This document shows, one piece after another, positions 45,852 to 57,508 of a DNA stretch of 64,000 nucleotides. The stretch is from Halichondria panicea. Taxonomy: Eukaryota; Porifera; Demospongiae; Suberitida; Halichondriidae. The stretch lies in the NCBI RefSeq assembly GCF_963675165.1, contig NC_087391.1, positions 3,894,646-3,958,645 of the forward strand, in the 5' to 3' direction. The notes under the pieces were generated by a model. That model saw only the letters and a program-made list of their open reading frames with translations, was not told the DNA's origin and did no database searches. Every line of letters begins with the position of its first letter. Position 1 is the first letter of the stretch. The translations under genes were made by a program, and so were the position numbers.

Positions 45852-45906
45852 CGCTCTAGTGATGTATAGATGAAGCTGCTGGCTATGATTATGAGATGAA
45901 TGTCCT

Positions 45907-45916
45907 TATTTATATA
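45907..45916 (-). promoter_or_regulatory. TATA box, astacin gene 2
   Basis: TATATAAATA on the minus strand, 56 bp upstream of the ATG, identical to gene 1. Confidence 0.6.
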
Positions 45917-46491
45917 CTAGTGAAACCTTAGGTTTGAGCCTTGTGTTGGGAAACAGGTTGTGGCACATTTGTTGTTACATGCATGCACCCAGCCACCAAT
46001 TGGTAAGAGGTATAACCCTAATTAATTTACAAAAGCCTCAGAACACTTTCACTAGTGCAGTGGTGGCGTCTGAAATCTGTAGTCCATTAGTTCAACCCTT
46101 CAAAGGCTCTGCACAGACCTACGCCTGCAATAATCTGGCAATGTAGAGCAGCTGCTGTTTAAAAAAGTGTGGCTACTTTGTAATGGGATCATAGATTTGC
46201 AGATTGATCATGCATGCATGAGCTTTCACAGTCCTACAGTTAGATAACATGGCGTTCTGTATTTTTCTCTGAGTATTATCTGTACGTGAACCATGTATTG
46301 TGTGAAACAAGCATTATAAGACTAATGATGATTAAAATACTACCTTCTAAATATGTTTAAACCACACTTATGTCACCATTAATTGATCTCATTGGTCAAT
46401 AGCTATATAGGATAAATAACATACAGCCCCAGGGATGCACAGTTTTCAAGGTGTTTTTTCATTTGTTCAAGAAAGTAAGCATAGAGAAAGG

Positions 46492-47226
46492 TAGCCTCGA
46501 TTCCAGGCCGCGATGCGCATGCGTGTACATTACCCCCAAAAGGGGGTAATCCGTGTATTTGTGGATACTGTCAGTAAAATAAACCGTATACTATTTGTAT
46601 TCTGATTTTATAGTCCGTTACATAGAGGTATTGTGCAAAGATGACTGAGTTCTTACTCCCTTTATTGTATCAAGCCAAGTCTCTACTTAACGACACCCTA
46701 CTACGGATGTTATAGGAAAGGCATGATGTGTTCCTATGGGTCCCCTGATGAGGCTGTGGTAATATGGACCAGGCAAGTCTTCTGCTACTAAATCTTGCCT
46801 TTATGTTTGACAAGAAGTCATTGCTGAAGATAAAGAAGCTAATGATGACTCCTGAAAGCTTTTAATAAGCTTTAACTCGACACTCAGGAAGTTATTCACT
46901 CAAGATCTACTGATGTATTAAAGAGTCCACCACTCTTCCTAGCTGGAAGCTCTAGCTGTCTGGGAGGCTTTCTTGAACTGTCTCTTTGATAAACAGAGCT
47001 AGAAGAAGCAACACTGCTGCAGCATAATTATTCTACTTTGATTAGTGTCTCTGAAAGCTGCCATTGTGGTCACATTGTCATACATATTCTTCCCTTTTGT
47101 AACTTTGTCCGTTTTTTTACAATTTGTATGATGAAATTGTTGTCAATTATTTCGCGCATGCGCATACAAGGTATACCAGGCCGCCTTTCTCTTCGCCTTT
47201 CTCTTCGCGGCCTGGAATCGAGGCTA
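46492..47226. mobile_element. 735-bp TIR element with 9-bp target duplication and empty paralogous site
   Basis: Ends TAGCCTCGATTCCAGGCCGC (inverted at right) match those of the palindrome at 19264-19369. The direct repeat AGAGAAAGG flanks it (46483-46491 and 47227-47235). The corresponding place beside astacin gene 1 (about 40420-40440) has no insertion, which proves transposition after the gene duplication. No transposase frame; non-autonomous, Mutator-like by its duplication length. Confidence 0.9.
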
Positions 47227-48417
47227 AGAGAAAGGAGCCATGCTTGACGGTACTAAGACTCCAAAACGACGGCAGAAACACGGAAACTGCTCTCCAACAA
47301 GATGGCTAAACCTCCATAGGTCAATGGGCGTGGTTTAGACACATTTTAACCAAGAAGGACCAAGGAAGCTCTTGAGTATCTGTAGGAGTCAACGTGTTAC
47401 TCAACTAGCTCTTTGACGGCTGCAAAATCCGGCATATAGTCTTGTTTTTTCGCAGTCTGTATTGTGGATTGAATTGTTGCTAGGGGGAGGTCCTTTTATA
47501 GTGCTGCGGTCCATGGTATAAGTCACACCTACTCGGAGGATATGCACCCCATATATCCTCCTCTTAGGTGTGGTATATCCTATACTTGTCTAGCTAATAT
47601 AAGTTGTTTCCTAGTACTGCATCGAAGGAGGTTTGGCAGGGTCAAAAGGAGCTCAAGGATTATGCTAACGGTAGAAAATTGTTGCGAATTGCATTCCTGA
47701 CCCAATGTGTTAGTAATTAACACCATTAATTAATTGTTTTTAAGCACATTAATAGTTCTAAGAAGCTTTCTGCAGATTACAGAAGGATTGTCTTACGTTG
47801 GGAATCGCATCTCGTGCAAGTTTACAAAAATTAAAGCATGACGTCAGACCTTATAAAACCGCTAAGTGGGTGATAATCATCTGCGGGCAAGTGCTAATTG
47901 AGCTAATACCATTTTCATAGGTCAATAAAAAGTGTAGCTAGCTATAGGCCTGGTAGTAAGCTCTCTCTTCTAAGAACCCCAGTAAGACTCCCTACTGCAA
48001 ATCTAATAAATTTTCTCTTTACAAAGTGACTGGATATGCTTCTATTTCAGAACTTTCTGTACCTCACCAATGACAGTCTCTTCCATGATGTATATCAACA
48101 TTCATCAAAGATCTAGCTATTCATTTTAGCTCTTTCTGGCTCAACCTAGCTCTCCTGCTGCTGCACTACATACAAAATCCGTTCATAATGATATCACAGG
48201 ATGACTGCGGTCTGTAGTTATTTTATGTACACAGTACTTTTTATAATGAAATGCGGCGATTAGGAAAACACACGAGATGCGATTCCTAAACTTAGACGCT
48301 CCTTCTTTCATGTGTCCTGCTAATACCAAGCAATATTTGTAAGCAGTGCTATACTTCATGCGTTTCAAAAGTGGCATATTAAGTTATATAGAAATCACAA
48401 ATTTGAATGTTAAATGT

Positions 48418-49247
48418 CTATGTACGACAGACATAGCTCCGTTCAGATGTTGAGTAGCTGAGGGATAAACAAGGTCGTGTGGACACGCCCACCACCAGGC
48501 CTAGGATGAGGGTTATCCACAAAGAACTGATAATAAGTCCTCCTATCACAACAAACACGAGAGCATAGTTGGCTTTCTTCTGGGCTCTGGGAAAATCTTT
48601 CGTTTTCTTTTGAATGTTTTTGCTCTGTGTGAGTACGACGAGAAACCGGTATATGGCTGTATTATAAATTTAGTATACTTACTCTTTGTGCAAAGTGAAG
48701 AGCTGGAGCAGCACAAAGTATTGAGAACGCATATGTCAAGCAAATTGTAAATGCTGCAAACACCATCAGTAGGATTGCAGCTGGCTCGAACGTGTGCGGA
48801 CCAGGATGAGGCGGCTCAGTATCTTGAGGATTCTATGAGAACATAATTAAATATATTACCGAAATCTAGCATTGGAAATGTGTACATTGAAGCTGGTGTA
48901 CCTGCAGCATTGGTGGTGGCAGGAAAGGCGGAGCCATACCTGGTGTCGGTATGAACTGCTGACTGGGCTGAGGGGCTGAGAAAAATGGCTGCCCACTGAC
49001 TGAGGCCATGTGACTCATATTCGGGGGTGGATAGCTAGTAGGAGGAGGCTGCTCAGCCACGGATGCAAAGTAGTCTGGAGGTGCTTCATGGTACAGGGGT
49101 GGGCCTACACACAGAACAGCAGGGTAACCATAGATACTGTCTATACCTCTGATACGTACCTTCATCTCTCATTGGAGCTGACGGTTGTACTCCCTCTTCT
49201 TTACCAGGCTTGAAGGGCTCATCAACTGAAGATACTCCCGTGGCCAT
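48418..49247 (-). CDS. Dispanin/CD225-like two-helix membrane protein
   Basis: Four exons: 49247-49160, 49104-48902, 48832-48683 and 48624-48418, about 215 aa, all in phase. The N-terminal half is Pro-rich and disordered (SYPPPNMSHMASV, PGMAPPFLPPPM). Then a first hydrophobic helix (AAILLMVFAAFTICLTYAFS), a basic loop (SKNIQKKTKDFPRAQKKAN), a second helix (YALVFVVIGGLIISSLWITL) and a short tail. This layout is that of dispanins (IFITM/PRRT/TMEM91 relatives), where the loop carries A..S..A-type residues before helix 2. No strict CD225 signature was matched, so the family call is tentative. It is nested in the NAA40 intron. Confidence 0.6.
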
Positions 49248-49499
49248 TGTGATCTAATAGATGATTTCTTTGTAACTAACTACGACCGCCGTTGTTGTTT
49301 CTTTAGTTTGTAAAATACCCTTTGCACATATTTGTACATTGTGTTTGTAACTAGTATGGCCTTGATGAATCTCAAATGCATACATAAAGTGTTCTCACTG
49401 TGGCTTCAATGCCTTAGTTGTTTGTGTGTATTAATTTTTTGTTTGCGAGTATTTAGGTGCACTGACTGCAGAATTTTTTGGCCATTTTGAAGAGTATTA

Positions 49500-49797
49500 A
49501 TTACGCCTCGAGACGTAGCCACACGAGGGATACGGTAAAGCTGTCTGTGTGCCTGTTCCAGCTGTAACTGCTCAACGGTTGCAATGTGACGAAAACTAAC
49601 AGCTTCTATAGGCTTCTAGCCACATTCTCTTGGATTTTGATTCGTGGATTAGCAAACTAAAGCGTCTTTCCCGAGTTATGGCTAGTTTGACTCACATTGA
49701 AGGCTGTTGCAGTCTTTTCAGAATCTTTCGTAGCATTATCTGTTCGCACAAAGTTTCTATTCAACTTATAAGTTAGTCTTGCACTAAAGCGCTAGCC
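49500..49797 (+). repeat. Dispersed 'GCCTCGAGGCGTAGCC' family repeat copy
   Basis: TACGCCTCGAGACGTAGCC at the start and CACTAAAGCGCTAGC at the end. Matches 32466-32830 but without the long (GT)n. Confidence 0.7.
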
Positions 49798-50390
49798 CCA
49801 CACATGAGAGAATAATATCCAGATCCAGATCCTCCTGGCAGAAACATATTTTTCTTGAGGGCCTGTAAGCCACAAAACACTACCATATGCAATAGATAAC
49901 AATATTAAAGATAACAATGCATGTACACATAACAATATGCATGTACTTATAGACACTGAACTCCAGATCCTGGAAGAATCAATTTTCTTCTTTCTTGAGG
50001 TCCTGGTAAGCCACATAATACAATAGATAACAACAATAGATGCATGTAAATAAGTCTTTTCTTCTCGGTGAGTTTATATAGATAAGCTAACTTTAATGTA
50101 AAATTCATTATAGAAACTACTATAACACTCTTGAGCCAAAGCATAACATGGCGAGAGGCATTAGCACAGCGCAGCTTGCAACACTCGTTTATATGGTGTA
50201 CTTGATTTAGCCACATGTTCACTGTGCTGTACATTCAGTTGTCCTAATATGGTAGAGGGATTGAATCACTAGACATTTCTTTATTGGACGTTCACATCAT
50301 TTGAGATTTGAACAGATTTTTACAATAACTGAATCATTGAGGTGAAATCATTGAGGTGACGATAAAACAGCTAGGTGCCACATAGGCCAG

Positions 50391-51576
50391 CCATAGATAC
50401 TATAAATTACATGGATATGAAACGCCTCCGTAAACGGACGTTTGGGCTGGGATGATGGTTGCCTCGGATGTAACGGTCTAGTATACGAATTTTTCCAAAT
50501 AAAAATGGCTACTGAAAGTGTGTCTCTAGTTCCAGCTCTGAGAGCGTCTCAGATGACTTTTGAAATTTCTGACTGAGAATGATGATGATGGAGGCTTGAC
50601 AATAACAAGGATACGCTTTACATGTGCATTCTGGGATTTAATATAGCACAAAATAGTATTATTATTTAATAACCAACAACTATGTGTCTAGATAGATTAG
50701 AAATGAATGAATCATGATAATGCTTGGCTATAATAGCTGATGTGGAGTAGAGGCTTTGACATAGACATGTGGACATCACACTCTCGTATCGTTCTTTCGC
50801 CAGTCAATGAATGGTTCCTTCTTTCTTCTCGCGAGGCATTGTCTGAGGTGTAGTCTGGCTGCATAACATAAGCAAACAGTCAAGTATGACATTGTAACTA
50901 CTATAATAATTATACAAACGAATAATAATTATGTAGCTATAATAAATAATCAACAACAATTCATTGAGAGCGTGAATTTTTCGTACATTTAAACTTGATT
51001 TTAAGACATGTGCATCAATAAAACTTAGTGGACCCAGTGAACATGCCCTTACTCTGCGTAATAAAACTTAGTACAGACATTCAATAAATGTGGTTCAAGA
51101 AATCAACTGACACAAATTAAAGAAGGACACTTGAAAACACCTTCAACTGTTTGTAACCAGATAGTTAAAGTATACACAAGGTCAGAAGTAAGTGGACCCA
51201 GTAACTATACCTACTGGCTAACTACTACACAAAAAATAAACACAGCAATTCTTTTCAAATAGCAGATCAACTGACACAAAGTTATTAAAAGAGTGAATAT
51301 AGCCATTTTCAGCTCCACAAATCAGCTACATGCAACGTTCTAACTGAAACAATCATAACTAAAACTTACTTTACAGACCTAGTTAAAGCCAATCATAGTG
51401 GTATCACTTCAGCTTTCAATCGTAGACTCTTGTGACAACAGATTCTTTGCTTGCCAGTAGCTCTTCATTTTCTGGTAGCTGCGAGACAATCCTCCTCCCA
51501 GCAAAACTCTGGATACTATCTAGAATCACTGTAATCTAGAGCCGTTTCATATCCATGTAATTTATAGTATCTATGG
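50391..51576. mobile_element. 1.2-kb TIR element
   Basis: 34-bp inverted ends starting CCATAGATACTATAAATTAC (exact at both sides). A short direct repeat GCCAG flanks each end. No transposase frame recognised. Confidence 0.75.
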
Positions 51577-51713
51577 GCCAGCAGTTGTAAAACCCTGAGA
51601 CAACATGACAGACGTGTTAAGTTTGTAATCGATAGCCATACTCTTTAATTTTCATGGCACAAGCTTAAAATACTTGGATATGTGATAATTAAGTGCCTAT
51701 CACTGCTATTTCA

Positions 51714-51715
<2 letters not shown>

Positions 51716-51765
<50 letters not shown>

Positions 51766-51770
51766 ACACA
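51716..51770. repeat. (CA)n microsatellite at the NAA40 exon 7 acceptor
   Basis: About 55 bp of CA repeat with one T runs straight into the CAG acceptor. It replaces a normal polypyrimidine tract. Confidence 0.9.
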
Positions 51771-51773
51771 CAG

Positions 51774-54562
51774 TTTCCTGATGGCTCGAGAGGTTGATTC
51801 TGATAGACCTGTTGGTTTCGTCAACTTCAGATTTGACTTGGATGACAATGTTGAAGTGATATATTGGTAAGCCTACACATACGTAGTCTACGTACGTGGC
51901 ATACTTTTTGGGGCTCGAAAAAATTAAGATTTGTTGGACTGCTTTTAGTGACACTTCCAACACAATGAGTTACGTATGTGAAAGTGATTTAATTGTCCTT
52001 TCATGAAGCGCTGTCTGTGCCTTCATGTGTGGGTGTACTTGTTTACTACGAGTCGGTTGAAACGATACGTAATATGTAGCTCCAAACCCATAATTAGGGT
52101 GAATTTGGAATGTGCCGAATAAAGGTGCGATTTGCGTTAATTAAATTACTATCTCATATGCACTAAAATAATTGGGCTTCAAATAACATGTATTTTGAGT
52201 TTTACTTTATTAAGGCACTCGGCAAGTCTTCATTGTGAGTCTAGCCTTTTGTGGGGATTGAGGTGATATGAGTACAGCTACGTGGTGTACTGACACACTT
52301 TTAGCTCTATATACTCTTTCCTTTTTGGGACATTTTAAAGCTGTAAGTAGCTCTTCACATGTTTCTATAGTGATTTGACCTTGCACCTATACCAACTGCA
52401 CGAGTACTAAATTAAGTTTCAACTTCCTGGCAACTGCCCACCTTTGCATTGCTATAGGTCATCAGTAAAGGAAGTGATCAGTCCTGCACATGACCTTTCC
52501 TTCCTGGGGCATGCTGAAAATGTAGATACAATTACCTGGGACTCGATCACTACAACTGCAGGTTATTTTTTTAAGGGTGCATGGGTAGAGCATGAAGGAC
52601 GAATTTAATGGTTGAATGCACATGCAGCAATTGTTGGCTGCAGTTGTATAGACTGATATTTTACATGTAGTAAACACCAGGTGTGGTTATGCTCTTATAC
52701 GTATTGGGGATTTTTCCCCTGCTAAAATAACCAATTTGTAGGGCCCAATTTGTAGATGTTTTTTCCCTAGCATCTGTTGTGAATGTAACCCATAAACTGT
52801 ATAATACAAACCCCATCTCTCTGAAACCAGTCATACAAAAACTGATGTCATCAATGTTCGAAAAAGTAACTTGTAACTTTTTTGTAGATGGCTTTTTAGT
52901 TATACCTTCTTACCTCCAGAATGCATTTACTATGAGTGTTTTTTTGCAGCTATGAGATTCACATGTGCCCTGAGGTCAGAAGAAAGGGCTTGGGGAAATT
53001 TTTGATGCAGATTGTGGAGTTAATTGGACACAAGTAAGCGTATTGCCTCATTGTGTGATTAATCTTGTGACAGGTGACCAGATCATGTGCTGGAATGATC
53101 TAGTGTGTGGTCTGAGCATTGGTCACACTGCCAACGCGTGACTATACTACTTTCTCACTTTTTTGTTTTATCAAATGTTTGTACCAAATACAGAGCAAAC
53201 ATGACGAAAGTTGTGCTGACGGTTTTTAAAGGTTTGTTTACACAGAAAATGTTCTCTAACCAGAGTATAGCTGTACATGTACATGGTATTCGTCCTGTGT
53301 TTTCTTGTAGGTCTATTTAGCCATTAATTCAGTAACACACACACCCACATATGCAGACAATGGAGTATCTAATGCTTTCTTCAGAGACCGAATGAAGTGA
53401 GTTATCGTAATTATTGATTGTAAGGTGTTGTATAATAGCTTCTATAATTATAATAATTATACAAACCTGATTTGGTCAATAAGACGTGCATAATGAAGGG
53501 AGTCGGGCTATGGGGACAGATGGCTATTTTTGTAGGGAATTTTGAAATTGTGTTAAAATTGGCCTCATGCAGTTCGCTTCCCGTTGACCACAGGGTATAG
53601 AAGATCATGTTTTATTGGCTAATTAGGTGGTGTATTCAGTGGGTAAAACTATACCAGTAGGTGTGTTACTTCTATGGTCTATCACGTACTATAACCCAAG
53701 GGACTTACGCATTTGGTTTGTGGTAGGTATCAACACATGTAAGGTTGTCTTCCCATGTCAATTATATCACCAGATCTGCCATGCATGTGCCATGCATGCC
53801 TCTTATTGTAAAGGGTCTGCTGTATATTTCCTGAGTCTACTGGTTTCATGCACTCAATCAATCTAGGCGGTACTTTCACTTGGTTAATAGCTAGAAAAGG
53901 TATTTTTACCATAACTTGCATTGTAGCATTTTGTATCTGTATGAAGGTTACGCATTACCCTTCTATTTCAGTAAGTGTGTTTCCGAATACTTTTGTGTAT
54001 GCTTTCATAATCATTACCTTGTTGAATGAAGCTCTGAAGTCTACGTTCGTTTTGTACTTTTGGTTTTCTAATCATAAAAACATGCATAGTGTGTTATGTA
54101 CCTACATGTATGTCATTATAATTTATTATACCCTAGCCTGTTTTGTTTTTGTTCTCAAGGTATGTGAACATTGTGTGTGACGCACATTTTAAGTATACAC
54201 ATTCTCTGTACAGATATGTTGATGATGACACATCACCCATCTTTACCGACCCTCTCAACGAACAAGACTACACGTACTCAATCCTCAGCAAACCCCTCAT
54301 CAAGAAACCCACCAAACCTGCTGCTAACTCTGCTAAACCGGTCGCACGAGCTTCTGGCCATAGCAATGAAGCACAACGAGCACAAAACGGTAACCCACGG
54401 CCACTGCACAGAGCCAAAATAGCTCCACCTAAAGCTGAGACTTCTGACGATACTCCTCCGACAGCTAGTGGTTGCCATAGAGGGGATGATGCTACTGCGA
54501 GAGTGGATGATACGAAAGATTCACCGAGCTGTCTGGATGCAAACACAGAGGGACATTCGTAG
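51774..54562 (+). CDS. NAA40: NAA40 (NatD), exons 7-11
   Basis: Exons 51774-51866, 52950-53033, 53194-53231, 53357-53396 and 54214-54562 continue the GNAT domain. They read PVGFVNFRFDLDDNVEVIYC, YEIHMCPEVRRKGLGKFLMQ (acetyl-CoA loop RRKGLG), MTKVVLTVFKDNGVSNAFFR, then YVDDDTSPIF and YTYSILSKPL. Each block matches vertebrate NAA40 in order. The full protein is about 312 aa; the last 85 residues are a basic, Pro/Ala-rich extension not seen in the human protein. Acceptor choice for exon 10 (ATGCAG at 53351-53356) rests on the FKxNxGxxxFF pattern; other AGs upstream would add residues. Confidence 0.92.
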
Positions 54563-55104
54563 ATATCACATGCATGTAGTGATACTTTAATAGTGCTTCT
54601 CATGGTGTGTATACAACACTGCACTTTGGTCATCATCATCCACAAATTCCTCATGGTGCATGTTTGTTGATCATTTCCTTTCCTGTCTATAATAATACTA
54701 TTTTTTCATATACTTACGTGCATGCAGTGGAACAAGAATATTGCATGCATGGCCTATATAGCTCGAAATTTCCTATTATGCTGCATGTATACGTGCATAT
54801 GTGCAACAAGAATTGCACCCATGGCCTATAGATAATAATCTATAGCTCGGAATTTCTTTTATATATAATGACCTTTTTTAGAGACATATACTTGCAATCC
54901 CTCTATATAGCATAACACATGCAGTACTAACTATAGTGTGATCATGTTCAGTGTATCAGTATTGCTCTAAATCTTATTGAAAACAGATAGAATGAAAGTT
55001 TGACGAGAACAAAATAGGCATGCAAGGTTAAGAGTGCAGAAAATTTAAAATCACAAACACACGACACACGACACACAAACAACACAAGTCATGTATACAC
55101 AGTT
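54563..55104. other. Convergent intergenic spacer NAA40 / IkB-like
   Basis: AT-rich 3' flanks with a short duplicated motif (ATGCATGGCCTATA at about 54745 and CCATGGCCTATAG at 54819). Nothing else seen. Confidence 0.5.
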
Positions 55105-57508
55105 TTAGTATATCCATTTCAGAGCAGCAGCTTTTGCGAGAAGAGAATTGACCTGTAGGGAGACAAAAGATATACTATTATGCCATGGCCAAGTATGAAC
55201 ATTCGTACATTATTATTTAAATGCAGCTAATGAAAACTTTTCAAGGCTATAACTATAGTAAATGTTTACCTCAGCAGAGCCTGCTATCTCCAGGGCAGTG
55301 TCACCCTCGTCTGTTTGTAGGTCTGGGTTAGCTCCTTGGGAGAGGAGGTAAGCAGCTGTTGAGATATCGCCTCGTCCAGCAGCTATGTGTAGACAGGTGC
55401 ATCCAGTAAACGTGGTTGCATTCACGTCAGCGTGGCAAGTTTCAAGGAGAAATTGGACATCCCTTAGAGACGCGTTCTCAACTGATAAATGGAGAGCAGT
55501 TCTTCCACTTTTGTGATCCTGTTGTGTGTGCGTGCGTGTGTTTGAGCATGGTCACATGATATGGATGAATGCTTCGTCTGTATCTACAGATTGTTTACTC
55601 TGGCACTTCTACAGTTATGTGCACACTAGCAAGCGGGAGACACCCAAATTAACCACCGACTGTCAGCAGAATTTATTCACAGTCCAATAAATCGCATTAG
55701 CAATACCAACAGGTGGGGGTGTGTTGCATACTACACCATGCAGGTGGTGTATATGCATAACGGGGTACTAACCTATCAAAACCTTTGCAACAGGGATTTT
55801 ATACTGGACTAACCCTATGTACTAAATCATACACTAAAAAGGAAGTTGAAGCTTTGATAGCATGCAAAATGTGTTGTATACAATTCTTGTATACACAAAA
55901 CCCACATACTCAGTTACAGAAGCAGCTTAGATCATAACCACACGGCTTATTGCAAAATAAACCAACATTCCCAAAATAAGCTCTACTCCTCGTTTACTGA
56001 CCTGCATATCAATATTGACTCCATAGCTTTTCAGTTTTCGTAGCACGTCTGTGTTTCCGTATTGAGCAGCAACATGTACACAAGTTTGTCCCTCGTTGTT
56101 TCTCGTGGTGGCCACTTCTAACAGTGTCTGCATGGGCACGTACAGAGCGAGTTCTTCTAACGACTTGGTAGAGCTGAATTGTGCAGCTATGTGCAAGGCA
56201 GTGTTTCCTTTGTGGTCTGGCACATTCAGAGAAGCGCCTGACAACAGGAGTTTCCGGATAATGTCTATTTGCTGGGTGTGTACAGCCAGATGTAGTGCAG
56301 TCTGTGGGCAGAGAAATGATATTATGATTATGATAATTACAGTGTTTCCCCATGATTTCAAGTCACATGAGATCATGACCTTTCAAGTCTTTCTAAACAA
56401 GGGTTCTGTACAACCAGTATTCATAACAGTGGTTAAAGGTAGCATAACAAAGTATGGGCATGAATAACAACGGTACCTACCCTACTGCATGCCTATATGT
56501 TAGTGAATAGATTGAAGCACTTGCCCAGCTACCATTCAAAGGAGGGAAATAACCAGGTAATGTTAGCACAAAGGTGAAACTGCTTTCATGATAACATCTA
56601 AGTACATCATTCCTCGTAGCATATCACCTTACTGGCTCACATCTTTAATTACATTCCCTATCTGATCAAAACATACCTGATACAAGGCATTCTGCTCATC
56701 TATAACTGCTTGTAGCATTGGCTCCTTTGTCATGAGGTAAAGAAGTCTATCCAGTACGTCAGGTTGGGAATGTATAACTGCCAAATGCAGTCCTCTGCAC
56801 AAAACAAAAAAGTGTAAATCACCATGAATTTGAGGCATGCACACAGTGTGTGTAGGTTATGCAACTGCATGCAACTTACGTGTCACCTTCTTTGTCTTGC
56901 ATGAAAAAGTGCAGGTTTTCTTGTAGCATGGAACGCACGTCAACAAAATGTTGCTGCTGTGGCTGCTGTGTGTAGGTGGTGTAGTGATGCATTGGTGTGC
57001 TGTAACTCGAAGGGTATTGTCCGTAACTAGGTTGTGTTGAACTATAGGTTAGTGATGGACTGTTTGATCTCAGGCTTGGAGCCTGTACTGTGCTGCTGTT
57101 GTTGCTTTTGCTCATTTCTACAATTCTTGTAGTCTTGGCTTGTCCAACAGTGGGTCGCCTGATTTTATTGTTGCCTTGATGGTGATTATGAGATGGTTGC
57201 AATTTGGGGTGTGAAGAAATAGTCATAGACTTCATTGAACTATCAAGTCCTCCAGAATATATTCCGGAGTCTGCTCTTGTGAGACCTTTTCTAACTTTGT
57301 CTGTAGCAACTGTGTCGTCTCCACCTTGAAAATGGGAACCATTTTGAGGAAAGATAAGGCCACGACTTCTTGTACCGTGGTAGCTTGGCTCTTCATTCAA
57401 GCCTGGGTCGGGAAGTCTCACAGCGCCCATTGGTTTGACATACTGTGCGCCGCTTGGTGCTGGGCCACCTCTTGACATCAAACCTCGAGGAACTATACGG
57501 TCGCTCAT
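55105..57508 (-). CDS. IkB/Bcl3-like ankyrin protein with DSGxxS degron
   Basis: Five exons: 57508-56880, 56794-56677, 56301-56002, 55518-55270 and 55152-55105, about 447 aa. The N-terminal 200 residues are disordered, with RADSGIYSGG at residues 79-87. This is an exact DSG-hydrophobic-x-S sequence, the site phosphorylated by IKK and bound by beta-TrCP in IkB proteins. A Gln/Tyr-rich stretch precedes the repeats. Ankyrin repeats then follow: TGLHLAVIHSQPDVLDRLL, TALHLAVHTQQIDIIRKLLL, NTALHIAAQFSSTKSLEELA, QTCVHVAAQYGNTDVLRKL, RTALHLSVENASLRDVQFLL and CTCLHIAAGRGDISTAAYLL. The count of about six, and the entry by GLHLAVIH, fit IkB. It is inferred to hold NF-kB in the cytoplasm until degraded. 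No PEST tail is seen; the protein ends shortly after the last repeat. Confidence 0.85.

Larger units (their letters stand above)
45852..48417. other. Spacer between astacin gene 2 and dispanin-like gene
   Basis: The first 1.4 kb matches the 5' flank of astacin gene 1 (39786-40520), with a 735-bp element inserted (46492-47226). 47320-48417 shows no gene or recognised repeat. Confidence 0.5.
28640..51773 (+). other. 23.1-kb NAA40 intron hosting nested minus-strand genes
   Basis: The donor GTGAGT at 28640 and acceptor ACACACAG at 51766-51773 join two halves of one GNAT domain in correct phase. Inside, on the minus strand, lie the C2-only gene (29694-30462), C2-EGF gene (34297-35034), two astacin-C2-EGF genes (38170-39785 and 44263-45851) and a dispanin-like gene (48418-49247). 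The remainder is repeats. Other introns of this gene are 50-1100 bp. Confidence 0.8.
49248..51773. other. Repeat-rich end of NAA40 intron
   Basis: Contains a dispersed repeat copy (49500-49797), a local duplication around 49800-50020 (two diverged copies with AGCCACA..CAATAGATAACAA), a TIR element (50391-51576) and a (CA)n tract. No gene. Confidence 0.55.

Noticed and set aside
49792..50234. Overlapping minus-strand frames (74 and 95 codons)
   Set aside because: They lie in a local duplication with repeated AGCCACA and CAATAGATAACAA; composition is repeat-like, not protein-like.
54268..54654. 128-codon minus-strand frame
   Set aside because: Antisense shadow of the last NAA40 exon, whose sense frame matches the family.
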